Assembly: GCA_964564695.1 (NCBI GenBank)
Contig: CAZMCC010000001.1
Coordinates: forward strand, 60,422 to 124,421
Direction of reading: 5' to 3'
Length of the DNA: 64,000 nucleotides
Source of the DNA: CAZMCC01 sp964564695
GTDB lineage: Bacteria > Planctomycetota > Phycisphaerae > Phycisphaerales > UBA1924
Of this stretch, positions 42,624 to 50,540 are shown in pieces. Each line of letters begins with the position of its first letter. Position 1 is the first letter of the stretch. Under the pieces are notes generated by a model. It saw nothing but the letters and a program-made list of their open reading frames with translations. It made no database searches and was not told the origin of the DNA. Both the position numbers and the translations under genes were made by a program.

Positions 42624-42854
42624 TCAGTCGCTCAGATCATCGCGGACCAGGGTCTGGTCCCACCACGCCTCGGCCCAGGCCCGGGCGTCCGGGTGCGCGA
42701 CGATCGGGTCGAACCCGCCGTCGCGGACGGCGATGGTGGGGATCCGCGGGAGCGGGGCGGGGGAGGCGACGGCTCGGGAGAGCCAGCGTCCGTGGGTCCG
42801 ACGCATGGCCGCCCCCAGGTCGCCCAGGTCGCGTTTGGCGAAGTTCCAGAACAC
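42624..42854 (-). CDS. Small hypothetical protein
   Basis: 76 residues from a GTG start, hydrophilic, Trp- and Arg-rich (WNFAKRDLGDLG, AWAEAWWDQTLV). Not recognised. Support is the matching composition and a TACACT box at 42868-42873 a short distance upstream; no Shine-Dalgarno. May be a real small gene or chance. Confidence 0.45.
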   Translation of the reverse strand: MFWNFAKRDLGDLGAAMRRTHGRWLSRAVASPAPLPRIPTIAVRDGGFDPIVAHPDARAWAEAWWDQTLVRDDLSD

Positions 42855-42920
42855 TTTCTAGTAGCGAGTGTACATCGGCCCTGCGGCGCGGCGAATATCG
42901 GGCGCGCGCGGGCGGCTCGC

Positions 42921-44240
42921 TCAGGCGGCTTTCTGGGACGGGGGCGCGCCGGCGGACAGGGCGGTGCGGGGGGGAACCTTCAGCTCCGGAATTGTCCGCG
43001 CGACCGCCGCCAGCTCGGCGTCGGTCGGGTGCTCGATCCCGAGACCGGAGAGCAGGGTCTTGGGGTTCTCGTCGGCGCGGACGACGATGGTGAGCAGGGG
43101 CTCGTTGGAGGTGGTGTAGATGGTCGCCTTGGCGCGTCCGTCGGCCTGGCGCTCGAGGACGATGTCGTTGACCCCGATCTTCATCCGGGCCGAGTAGGCC
43201 GAGGCGGGGGCGTGGGTGGTCTGCTCGTCCATCGTGCGCAGGAGCTGGGTGTGCACGGCCTCGGCGAGCGTCTCGACGCTCCGCACGGGGGTCGCGATCT
43301 CGCCGAACAGCTGCATCATCGCGGCGTATTCCCGGCCCGCGTCGGTGATGGCGTGGACCATGCTGTCGGCGCTGACGCCCAGGGCCGCGGTCGCGCAATC
43401 GGCCAGCTCGGCCACGATCTCGGTCGGCGCGGGCTTGATGGCGCCGACGCAGCAGGCGATGCGCCGGAGGGCGACGGCGGTGTCGGCGCTGGCGCTGGCG
43501 GGCATGGGGGCGTGGTGCCAGCTGATCGGCTTGGCGAGCGTCATCGGGATCTTCCACGTGCGCATGAGCACGGTGGCGACGTCGACGTGGGTGCAGAAGT
43601 ACTCGCGCATCTCGGCGGCGTAGAGGTCGGTGGGGGTCGGGGCGCTCTTGTACACCTCGGTGTACTGCTCGCCCACGATGCCGACCATGAGCGGGATGCC
43701 GCAGTCGAGCATCAGGCCGGTGACGAAGGCTTCGCTGACGCCGCCGTGGCCGGCGATGGTGGCGAGACGCCCGGCCAGACACGCCCGATAGACGGACTGG
43801 CCCCAGACCTCGCGGGAGAGCGTGGACTTGGTCGTTTCACGGGAGCCGGCGGCGGCGCGGCTGAGGTAGACCCCCAGGGCGATCGACTTCACACGTTCGA
43901 GGCCCAGCAGCACGAGGGCCCGTTCGAGGGCGGTGACGGTGGTCCGCTGGGCGAAGTACGCGGAGTTGGCGAGCTTGAGGACGCGACCGGCGGTGTTCCA
44001 GTCGGTCCTGATGACGCCGGCGAAGTCCACGACCGTCACGTCGGGGTTCTGGACGAGCTCGAGGATCTGCGAGGCGACCTTCGGCTGGGTAACGAGACCG
44101 ATCGTTTTGAGCTTCTCCTCGATGCGCGCGTAGAGCTCCTCGACTTCCGTCGCGCTCAGCTCGGCTCGGGGTCTCTCCAACTCTGGCTCCCTCCCGGGCG
44201 CATGATTCCCGACGCCGTGCGTGCGGCGGGGGGAAGTCAC
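42921..44240 (-). CDS. HDOD-domain signalling protein
   Basis: 439 residues, GTG start. Residues about 45-250 match the HDOD output domain (TQPKVASQILELVQNPDVTV, VIRTDWNTAGRVLKLANSAY, LLGLERVKSIALG), a catalytically inactive HD-like fold used in bacterial signalling. The His-Asp pair of true HD phosphohydrolases is not conserved. The C-terminal about 110 residues are unassigned. No partner kinase or regulator is adjacent on the same strand. Confidence 0.88.
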   Translation of the reverse strand: MTSPRRTHGVGNHAPGREPELERPRAELSATEVEELYARIEEKLKTIGLVTQPKVASQILELVQNPDVTVVDFAGVIRTDWNTAGRVLKLANSAYFAQRTTVTALERALVLLGLERVKSIALGVYLSRAAAGSRETTKSTLSREVWGQSVYRACLAGRLATIAGHGGVSEAFVTGLMLDCGIPLMVGIVGEQYTEVYKSAPTPTDLYAAEMREYFCTHVDVATVLMRTWKIPMTLAKPISWHHAPMPASASADTAVALRRIACCVGAIKPAPTEIVAELADCATAALGVSADSMVHAITDAGREYAAMMQLFGEIATPVRSVETLAEAVHTQLLRTMDEQTTHAPASAYSARMKIGVNDIVLERQADGRAKATIYTTSNEPLLTIVVRADENPKTLLSGLGIEHPTDAELAAVARTIPELKVPPRTALSAGAPPSQKAA

Positions 44241-44314
44241 ATCGTCTATTTCGAGCGCCCGACGACCCGCCTTTGGCCGCCCCGGACAACTTCATTGATA
44301 CGGTGGGCGATTCG

Positions 44315-45055
44315 TCACGGCTGTAGGCGTGTGGCGGCCCACGGGCGCACGCCCTGATAACCGGGGACGCCGTCGACTTCACCCGGAACCAGGGTTCGCG
44401 TCCACACCGCCCGGTCGTGCAGGCGGACCCGGCTGCCGAGCCAGAGTTCGACCTTGGCGGGCCAGAGGCGGCTGCCGCCCCAGTGGGGGGGACGGGGGAC
44501 ATCGACCTTGGCGTCGAGGGCGGGGGGGTTCTTGGGGTCGATCCCAAAGCGGCGCATGGTGGCGTCGAGCTTGGCCTCGAGGGCCGAGCGGGATTCGATG
44601 GGCTCGCTCTGGTCGCTCGTCCACGCCCCGACCCGCCGGGTCCAGGGGCGGGTGAGGAAATAGGCGTCGCTCTCGGCGGCGGGGCTGCGCGCGACGAGGC
44701 CCTCCATGCGGGCCTGGATGTCGAGGTCGTCCCAGTGGAAGACGGCCGCGGCCCGCGGGTTGGCGGCGAGGGCGCGGCCCTTGCGCCCGTGGTAGTTCGT
44801 GTGAAAGACGATGTGGCCCCGGACGGCGTCGATGCCCTTGCAGAGGACGACGCGGGCGGACGGTGTGCCGTCGGGGTCGATGGTGGCGAGGGTGAAGGCG
44901 TTGGGGTTGGGCTGGACGTTGAGGGCGTGGGCCTTGTCGAAATACCCCTTGAACAAGGTGAAAGGTTCGGAGGGGAGGGAGTCGGGGAGGGACTGGTCGA
45001 TGGCCATGGCGCTGGACTGGTCGAAGGGGCCCTGGATCTGGGACGGGATGGCCAT
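44315..45055 (-). CDS. pdxH: Pyridoxamine 5'-phosphate oxidase
   Basis: FMN enzyme making pyridoxal 5'-phosphate. 246 residues from ATG 45055. Seen: PSARVVLCKGID, FHTNYHGRKGRAL and AAVFHWDDLDIQARMEG for FMN binding, RRVGAWTSDQSEPI, and the C-terminal RLHDRAVWTR ... WAATRLQP. Length slightly above E. coli PdxH. A TACACT box five bases before the ATG suggests an independent leaderless transcript although the metal-regulator gene lies 56 bp upstream on the same strand. Confidence 0.95.
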   Translation of the reverse strand: MAIPSQIQGPFDQSSAMAIDQSLPDSLPSEPFTLFKGYFDKAHALNVQPNPNAFTLATIDPDGTPSARVVLCKGIDAVRGHIVFHTNYHGRKGRALAANPRAAAVFHWDDLDIQARMEGLVARSPAAESDAYFLTRPWTRRVGAWTSDQSEPIESRSALEAKLDATMRRFGIDPKNPPALDAKVDVPRPPHWGGSRLWPAKVELWLGSRVRLHDRAVWTRTLVPGEVDGVPGYQGVRPWAATRLQP

Positions 45056-45060
45056 GCGCG

Positions 45061-45066
45061 AGTGTA
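45061..45066 (-). promoter_or_regulatory. Probable leaderless -10 box (TACACT) of pdxH
   Basis: TANNNT five bases before the ATG at 45055 on the minus strand, no ribosome site. Confidence 0.45.
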
Positions 45067-45111
45067 GTTGGGATTCGTTGGTCGGCTGCGCGGCCAGATG
45101 GGGACGGCGGA

Positions 45112-45780
45112 TTATCGCCGGGTCGATTCGCACAGGATCTGTGCCGCAGCTGCCAGCGCCATGACGACGGGCTCGTGCCCAAGGGCCTGGACGGAGATGG
45201 ACTGGGCGTTGTGGTCGATTGCCAGCACGGCGGCGGTTGCGCCGGGCTTGAGCCCGTGTGCGGCGACGAACGACAGGAACGGCCTGCCCTGATCGGCTAC
45301 GCGCGTTACTCGGGCCTTGGAGCCCCGGGGAAACGAAGAAAGCGGCTCGCTGCGATGTTCCTTTGTATTGCCTTCCGAATCGGGGATCGGGTCGCCGTGG
45401 GGGTCGAACGTCGGGCGTCCGAGGAACTCGTCAAGCCGATCGAGCAGGCGTGGTGAGAGGGCGTGTTCAAGTCGCTCGGCGTCGTCGTGCACTTCTGACC
45501 AGTCGAATTTCAGCGTTTGGACGAGGAAGGTTTCGATGAGCCGGTGGCGGCGAAGGACGTCGAGGGCGGCTTTCCTGCCCGCGGCCGAGAGGGTGATGCC
45601 GCCGTAGCGCTTCGCGCGCACGAGTTTCGCGGCGGCCAGTTTTTTCACCATGCTCGTTGCGGATCCCTTGGTGACGCCGAGGACGGCGGCGATCCGCGCG
45701 ATGCCGGCCTCGTGGGCCGGCGATTCGTTGCAGACGGTGTAGATCGCCTTGAGGTAATTCTCGGCGGTTGCGGTGACCAT
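45112..45780 (-). CDS. DtxR/MntR-family metal-dependent repressor
   Basis: 222 residues; AAGGAG upstream of the ATG. N-terminal winged helix (residues 1-70: ATAENYLKAIYTV, GVTKGSATSMVKKLAAAKLV), dimer/metal domain with HRLIETFLV and DDAERLEHALSPRLLDRLDE, and a C-terminal FeoA/SH3-like domain (about 150-215). Such proteins bind DNA when loaded with Fe2+ or Mn2+. Divergent from an outer-membrane protein whose promoter carries an inverted repeat at 45874-45889, the probable operator. Whether the metal is Fe or Mn is not decided. Confidence 0.92.
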   Translation of the reverse strand: MVTATAENYLKAIYTVCNESPAHEAGIARIAAVLGVTKGSATSMVKKLAAAKLVRAKRYGGITLSAAGRKAALDVLRRHRLIETFLVQTLKFDWSEVHDDAERLEHALSPRLLDRLDEFLGRPTFDPHGDPIPDSEGNTKEHRSEPLSSFPRGSKARVTRVADQGRPFLSFVAAHGLKPGATAAVLAIDHNAQSISVQALGHEPVVMALAAAAQILCESTRR

Positions 45781-45847
45781 CGGGGGAGCGCTCCTTCGAG
45801 CCGGCGGGGGCCCGCTGGAACAAGGAAGGTACGGGCGTGAGGCGACG

Positions 45848-45876
45848 TTGACAACCGATGCCCGCCGGAGTATGTT
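45848..45876 (+). promoter_or_regulatory. Sigma70-type promoter of the outer-membrane protein gene
   Basis: Consensus -35 TTGACA (45848-45853), 17-base spacer, -10 TATGTT (45871-45876). Transcription would start near 45883, only about 12 bases before the first ATG. Confidence 0.65.
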
Positions 45877-45889
45877 TGATTACTCAAAC
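45874..45889. promoter_or_regulatory. Inverted repeat overlapping the -10: probable DtxR/MntR operator
   Basis: GTTTGA TTAC TCAAAC, a perfect 6-4-6 palindrome in the 114-bp gap between the regulator and the outer-membrane protein gene. It covers half of the -10 box and the start site, the position expected for repression. Confidence 0.6.
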
Positions 45890-45894
45890 TTCTC

Positions 45895-46815
45895 TTGTAT
45901 GGGTTATCAATACCAATGCAGTTTTGTGATTCATACTCCGTTTTCAGGGCGCGAGCGGTGCTGGTCGCGTGGTTGGCGGGCGTGAGCGTCGGCGGGGTTG
46001 TTTGCGCGCAGGCCGAGCCGCGGCCCGGGGCGGGCAAGGACGGCTACACGCTCCTGAACCCGACTCCCCGCGGCCGGCTGCGCGACATGAGCACCGATCG
46101 CCCCGATACCACCGAGAGCCCGCACACCGTGGACGCGGGGCACGTTCAGATCGAGCTCTCGTTCGTCGACCTCTCCTTCGACCGCAGCAACGAAGACTCG
46201 CAGACAACGCGGGCCTACGGGTTCGCGCCGATGCTGCTGAAAGTCGGCCTGCTCAACGACGTGGACCTGCAGGTCGGCATCGACCCGTACTCGCGTGAGC
46301 ACATTGACGATCGCCCGACCGGCGCCGCGCGGACGATCGACGGTTTCGGCGACACGATGCTGCGACTTAAGGTGAACCTCCTGGGGAACGACGGCGGGGA
46401 CATCGCGTTTGCGCTCATGCCTTTCGTCAAGTTTCCGACCGCCGACGGTCATGTGGGCAATGGCAACATTGAGGGCGGCCTCATCGCGCCGGTGGCGATC
46501 GAACTGCCCGGCGGGTTCTCCCTGGGGATGATGGCGGAGGTCGATTTCATCCGGAGCGCCGCCGACGACCGTTACGTGGTGGATTTCGCGCACACCGCGG
46601 TTGTCGGGCGTGCGTTGACAGAGGACTTGGAGGGATATGTCGAGTACGCCGGCTTCGTCAACCTCAACGGCGATGAGGACTACCGCGGCTACGCCGACGC
46701 CGGGTTGGCCTACGCCGTGACGTCCGACGTTCAGCTCGACACGGGGGTCCGGTTCGGGCTCACTGAGGCCGCTGACGACGTTGGCGTGTTCGCGGGACTG
46801 TCGCTGCGATTCTGA
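45895..46815 (+). CDS. Outer-membrane beta-barrel transporter-like protein (MetA-pathway family)
   Basis: 306 residues from ATG 45895; ATG 45916 is an alternative that gives a more normal signal peptide (cleavage at CAQA). After it comes DMSTDRPDTTESPHTVDAGH, the typical opening of the phenol_MetA_deg-type barrel family, then alternating strands and a C-terminal aromatic (GLSLRF). Solute unknown; the divergent DtxR-type regulator suggests a link to metal supply. No Shine-Dalgarno at either start. Confidence 0.82.
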   Translation: MYGLSIPMQFCDSYSVFRARAVLVAWLAGVSVGGVVCAQAEPRPGAGKDGYTLLNPTPRGRLRDMSTDRPDTTESPHTVDAGHVQIELSFVDLSFDRSNEDSQTTRAYGFAPMLLKVGLLNDVDLQVGIDPYSREHIDDRPTGAARTIDGFGDTMLRLKVNLLGNDGGDIAFALMPFVKFPTADGHVGNGNIEGGLIAPVAIELPGGFSLGMMAEVDFIRSAADDRYVVDFAHTAVVGRALTEDLEGYVEYAGFVNLNGDEDYRGYADAGLAYAVTSDVQLDTGVRFGLTEAADDVGVFAGLSLRF

Positions 46816-46932
46816 CGGCGACGCGGCGGTGGCCCGTTCGCCGGCGCGATGGGCTTCCGACAGGGCGTGGGCGGCCGAGGTGGACAAGGTGTGGCGTAGC
46901 TGAGAGTTGCAGCCGAGCCGCACGCGCCGCCA

Positions 46933-46938
46933 TACGCT
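46933..46938 (+). promoter_or_regulatory. Probable leaderless -10 box (TACGCT) of dnaB
   Basis: TANNNT seven bases before the ATG at 46946, no ribosome site; a TTGCAG lies 20 bases further upstream. Confidence 0.4.
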
Positions 46939-46945
46939 CGCCTTG

Positions 46946-48862
46946 ATGAGTGCTTTGGAGCAAGGCGGGAATCTCTCCAGCGACACCCGGCGGCGGCGTG
47001 CGGTGGAGGTGCAGGTGCAGCTGGACAAGCTGTTTGAGAAGCCGCCTCCACAAGCCCCGGAGGCGGAGATGGCGCTCCTGGGGGCGATGATCCTGGACCC
47101 GCGGGTGACGGGCGACGTGATCCAGGTGGTGAGGTCGGCGGGGGACTTCTACTCGGCGGCGCACGGGGCGGTGTTCAAGGCCCTGGTGGACCTTTACGAC
47201 CGGCACCAGTCGGGGGACCTCGTGCAGCTGGTGGCGGTGCTGCGCGATCAGGCTGTGCTCAACGACATCGGTGGGCCGGCGTATCTCGAGAAGCTCGCGG
47301 CTGAGACGCCGGGCACGGCGGGCGCGGTGCACTGGGCCCAGATCGTCGCGGAGAAGGCGAAGCTGCGGAAGCTGATTTCGACCGCCGGGCAGATCGTGTA
47401 CGACGCGTACAACTCGGGGCAGACCGACGGGACGGGCGCGGGGGAGATCCTCGACCGGGCGGAGCAGCAGATCTTCGAGATCGCCGAGCAGGACCAGACG
47501 GGCGACCCGCAGAAGCTCGGGGAGCTGCTCGAGCGCGAGTTCCACCGGCTGCAGATGCAGGAGGGCCAGGGCCTGCTGGGCGTGCGGACGGGGTTCGACG
47601 ACCTCGACGAGATGATGAGCGGCTTGCAGACGGGGGAGATGATCATCATCGCGGCGCGCCCCAGCATGGGCAAGAGCGCGCTGATGATGAACCTCGCGGA
47701 GCAGATTGCCCTGGGCGGCCCGCCGCACGCGGTGAGGCCGGGGGACGCGCGGCCGGTGGGCGTGTTCAGCATGGAAATGTCGAAGAGCGCGATCGTGCAA
47801 CGGCTCTTGTCGGCGCGCTCGGGGGTGTCGACGGACAAGATGCGGTCCGGTCAGCTCGGCGCGCAGGCGCTGGCGCGGATCGGGCAGGCGGCCGACGAGC
47901 TGTCGTCGGCGCTCTTGCTGGTCGACGACTCGCCGGGCCTGACGGTGCTGACGCTGCGGGCCCGGGCGCGGCGGATGGTGGCGCAGCACAACGTCAAGTG
48001 CATCTTCATCGACTACCTGCAGCTGATGACGGCGCCGGGGCGGACCGAGAGCCGTCAGGTCGAGGTCGCGGCGATCTCGCGCGGCATCAAGGCGCTGGCG
48101 CGCGAACTGAACGTGCCGGTGGTGTGCCTGAGCCAGCTCAACCGCGGGCCGGAAAGCCGCGGCGACAACCGGCCCCGCATGAGCGACCTGCGCGAGTCGG
48201 GGTCGATCGAGCAGGACGCGGACGTGGTGATGCTGCTGCACCGCGAGGAGTACTACCACATCGGCGACCAGGCGTGGGAGAACGATCCGGACAACGACGA
48301 CAAGAAGGGGATGGCGGAGATCATCATCGCCAAGCAGCGCACGGGGCCGACGGGGTCGGTGAAGCTGCGGTGGGACTCGAGCGCGACGCGGTTCCGGAAC
48401 TACACCGGGTCGATGGGGGGGGGTGGGGGCGGGCGGGGGTATGGCGGGGGGCGGTCGTTGTGGGACCCCNNNNNNNNNNGGGACAGACAGACAGAGGGGG
48501 GGGGGGGGGGAATCGCCAGGCACAGCAGGCGGGGGGGGCGGGGGGGGTGGGGGAGGCGGGGGGGGGGGGCGCGGGGGCGGTGGTTCGGGACTACGCCGGG
48601 GGCGGGGGGGGGGGGGGGGGGCGGGCGTGGGTATGGCGGGGGCGACGCGTTCGGGAACTCCCCCCCCACCTCGACGAGCGTGGCGGTGACGGTGCCGGCG
48701 GGCGGGCGCGGACCGACGCCGATCGCGCCGGCTGTGGCGCCGCCGGCGCAGCAGGGCGGGTGGCACGCGGGGCGCAAGAGCGGGCCGGTGGAAAACCACC
48801 GCGACGGCGGGGGTCCGGATCGCGGCGGCGACGACGAGGACACGGGCGGCGTGCCGTTCTGA
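46946..48862 (+). CDS. dnaB: Replicative DNA helicase DnaB with Gly-rich tail (assembly gap inside)
   Basis: About 638 residues as assembled. N-terminal domain PQAPEAEMALLGAMILDP; RecA-type core with Walker A ARPSMGKSA, FSMEMSKSAI, FIDYLQLM and SQLNRGPESR; all DnaB motifs are intact. After the core (about residue 490) a Gly-rich tail follows, interrupted by ten N and by G runs of 15, 12 and 18 bases (48496-48510, 48558-48569, 48604-48621), so its exact length and frame are unsafe. The motif GRGYGGG occurs before and after the gap in the same frame. The last residues are DDEDTGGVPF, like the acidic tip of SSB. Confidence 0.93.
   Translation: MSALEQGGNLSSDTRRRRAVEVQVQLDKLFEKPPPQAPEAEMALLGAMILDPRVTGDVIQVVRSAGDFYSAAHGAVFKALVDLYDRHQSGDLVQLVAVLRDQAVLNDIGGPAYLEKLAAETPGTAGAVHWAQIVAEKAKLRKLISTAGQIVYDAYNSGQTDGTGAGEILDRAEQQIFEIAEQDQTGDPQKLGELLEREFHRLQMQEGQGLLGVRTGFDDLDEMMSGLQTGEMIIIAARPSMGKSALMMNLAEQIALGGPPHAVRPGDARPVGVFSMEMSKSAIVQRLLSARSGVSTDKMRSGQLGAQALARIGQAADELSSALLLVDDSPGLTVLTLRARARRMVAQHNVKCIFIDYLQLMTAPGRTESRQVEVAAISRGIKALARELNVPVVCLSQLNRGPESRGDNRPRMSDLRESGSIEQDADVVMLLHREEYYHIGDQAWENDPDNDDKKGMAEIIIAKQRTGPTGSVKLRWDSSATRFRNYTGSMGGGGGGRGYGGGRSLWDPXXXXDRQTEGGGGGIARHSRRGGRGGWGRRGGGARGRWFGTTPGAGGGGGGGRGYGGGDAFGNSPPTSTSVAVTVPAGGRGPTPIAPAVAPPAQQGGWHAGRKSGPVENHRDGGGPDRGGDDEDTGGVPF
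48470..48479. other. Assembly gap (10 N)
   Basis: Ten N within the low-complexity tail of dnaB, next to very long G runs that probably broke the assembly. Confidence 0.95.
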
Positions 48863-49045
48863 TGGCGATGGGCTTCACACGAGCCTGATCGGGTGGCAGG
48901 AAATCGCCGGGATCGCCCGTTGGCGTGGCGCCGCGCAAATGTCCACCCGGGGCGTGGGCGGGGGCTTGTGCGTCGACGTATCTCAGGTATGCTCACCGTT
49001 GGCGTCGCGCGGGCCTTGCCGGCCCGGGCGCCGAGGAGGAGCACC

Positions 49046-50441
49046 ATGCGAACCGGGACTTGCGCGTCGCGCGTCGGGGTGGTCATGCTTGTGGCGGGCG
49101 CCACGCGCGCGACTGCCGGCCGGGGCCTGTGCCCAGGCCCGGGACCAGTCGTGGATCAGCGCGTTCGGCGGGCGTTTCAGCGACACGGAACTGATGCAGG
49201 CGATGCGGAACCGGCTTGGGGGGCTGTACCAGAACCTGCAGGTGGTGGTGTCGGTGTGCGCCTCGGAGGGCTTTGCGCGCGAGGGGGCACGGCTGCTCAA
49301 CGGGGATTTCAGCGTGGCGGCGAGCCGCGAGTTCGGGCGGCGCGAGTCGTACCTGTTCAGCAACGACGAGGTCGAGGGCGGCAAGACCGGGCTGCGGGTG
49401 CGCCAGGACCCGGCGCGGTACATGCACGGGTGGTACGCCTCGTACTTCCGCGGCATCCAGGGCGACGCCACGCGCACGGCCCAGCAGCTTTTCGATTTCG
49501 CGGTCGCGAACGACTACCGCGGCAACATGAACGGGGCGCGGATCGAGGGCAACGCCGCCGGGCTCGCGGCCCGGATCCGCGACGGGGCCCAGGGCTCGCG
49601 GGCCGCGATGTGGCACACCTTCGGGAACGACCTGCAGGTGACGACGACCGACGCGATCCTCCAGGCCCGCGGCTACACGAACGACACGATCCACTGGGCG
49701 TTCGCGAACCAGGGGGGCAACAACTTCGGCGGGGTTCCGATCGATCAGGACGGCGACCGGGCGACCATGTTCGACGCGGGCGGGGTGATCGAGGCGATGC
49801 GGACGTACCTCAACGCCCAGGCGGGTCAGCGCAAGGCGCTGATCGTTCTCTCGGCGCACGGCAGCTCCGCCCGGCGCGAGGCCGAACGGCGTGAGAACCC
49901 CCAGCCCGACGCGCCGCGCCAGGGGCGGAGCTACACCCCCGGCTCGAACATGAGCATGGGCCTCGAGGGCGGCGACGGGCTCTTCCGCGACGGGTTCTTC
50001 GAGGGCTTCCGCACCGATGACCCGACGCTGGAGGCGTTCGCGGGTGACCACCCGATGTTCTACCTGACCACGAGTGAGGAGGACTACGCCGGGCCGGTGA
50101 CCGTCCTGTGCGACGGCGTCGACATCGGTGATTTCGCCATGCTCGGGCTGCCCGACGGGGCGCAGTACCGGTTCGATCTGTCGGACGTGGCGTGGGACGC
50201 GCTGTTTCAGACCGGGGCCTTGAATGACAATCTCCTGAACTTCACCTTCGAGTTCGGGTCCGGGTCGTTCCGCGTGGCGACGGAGTGGGACCAAACCCTG
50301 TTTGACCTGAGCAACTACGGCATCGGGCTTGTGGGTCCCGGCGTGATCGATGTCGTGCCCTCGCCGGGGGCGGTCGGGCTGATCGGGCTGGCGGGTCTGG
50401 CCGCGGCTCGGCGCCGGCGGGCGTCGCCGGTTTCGGGATGA
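49046..50441 (+). CDS. Secreted exosortase-substrate protein (VPSP-CTERM), frameshift in signal peptide
   Basis: The ATG at 49046 has GGAGGAG just upstream and begins a signal peptide (MRTGTCASRVGVVMLVAGAT), but the mature protein (RDQSWISAFGGRFSDTELMQ ... ) is in another frame. Removing one base near 49120-49128 (in gccggccgggg) would give ...TAGGACAQA followed by RDQSW, a perfect signal with AxA cleavage. So there is a one-base sequencing error or a real null allele. The mature part (about 440 residues) is not recognised. It ends VPSPGAVGLIGLAGLAAARR plus RRASPVSG, a sorting signal for the exosortase. Confidence 0.8.
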
Positions 50442-50528
50442 TTTGATCGGGGTGGCTGCGCCCGAGCGAGCGCGGGCATGAAATCGGTCGATAACCGGGT
50501 GGCGAATCCCCCCCCCGCCCCCGGGAGT

Positions 50529-50534
50529 TACCAT
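50529..50534 (+). promoter_or_regulatory. Possible leaderless -10 box (TACCAT) of the DUF58 gene
   Basis: TANNNT six bases before ATG 50541; supports that ATG over the in-frame ATG at 50478. Confidence 0.3.
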
Positions 50535-50540
50535 CCGCTC

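Noticed and set aside
48461..48490. Second N gap tested for a contig-overlap artefact as at 33.8 kb
   Set aside because: Only a short gggac match flanks it and joining does not give a distinctive protein, so no repair can be claimed.
49840..49990. SAHGSS in the 49046 gene product as a caspase/legumain-type His-Gly motif
   Set aside because: No Cys nucleophile with the expected context follows; a chance similarity is more likely.
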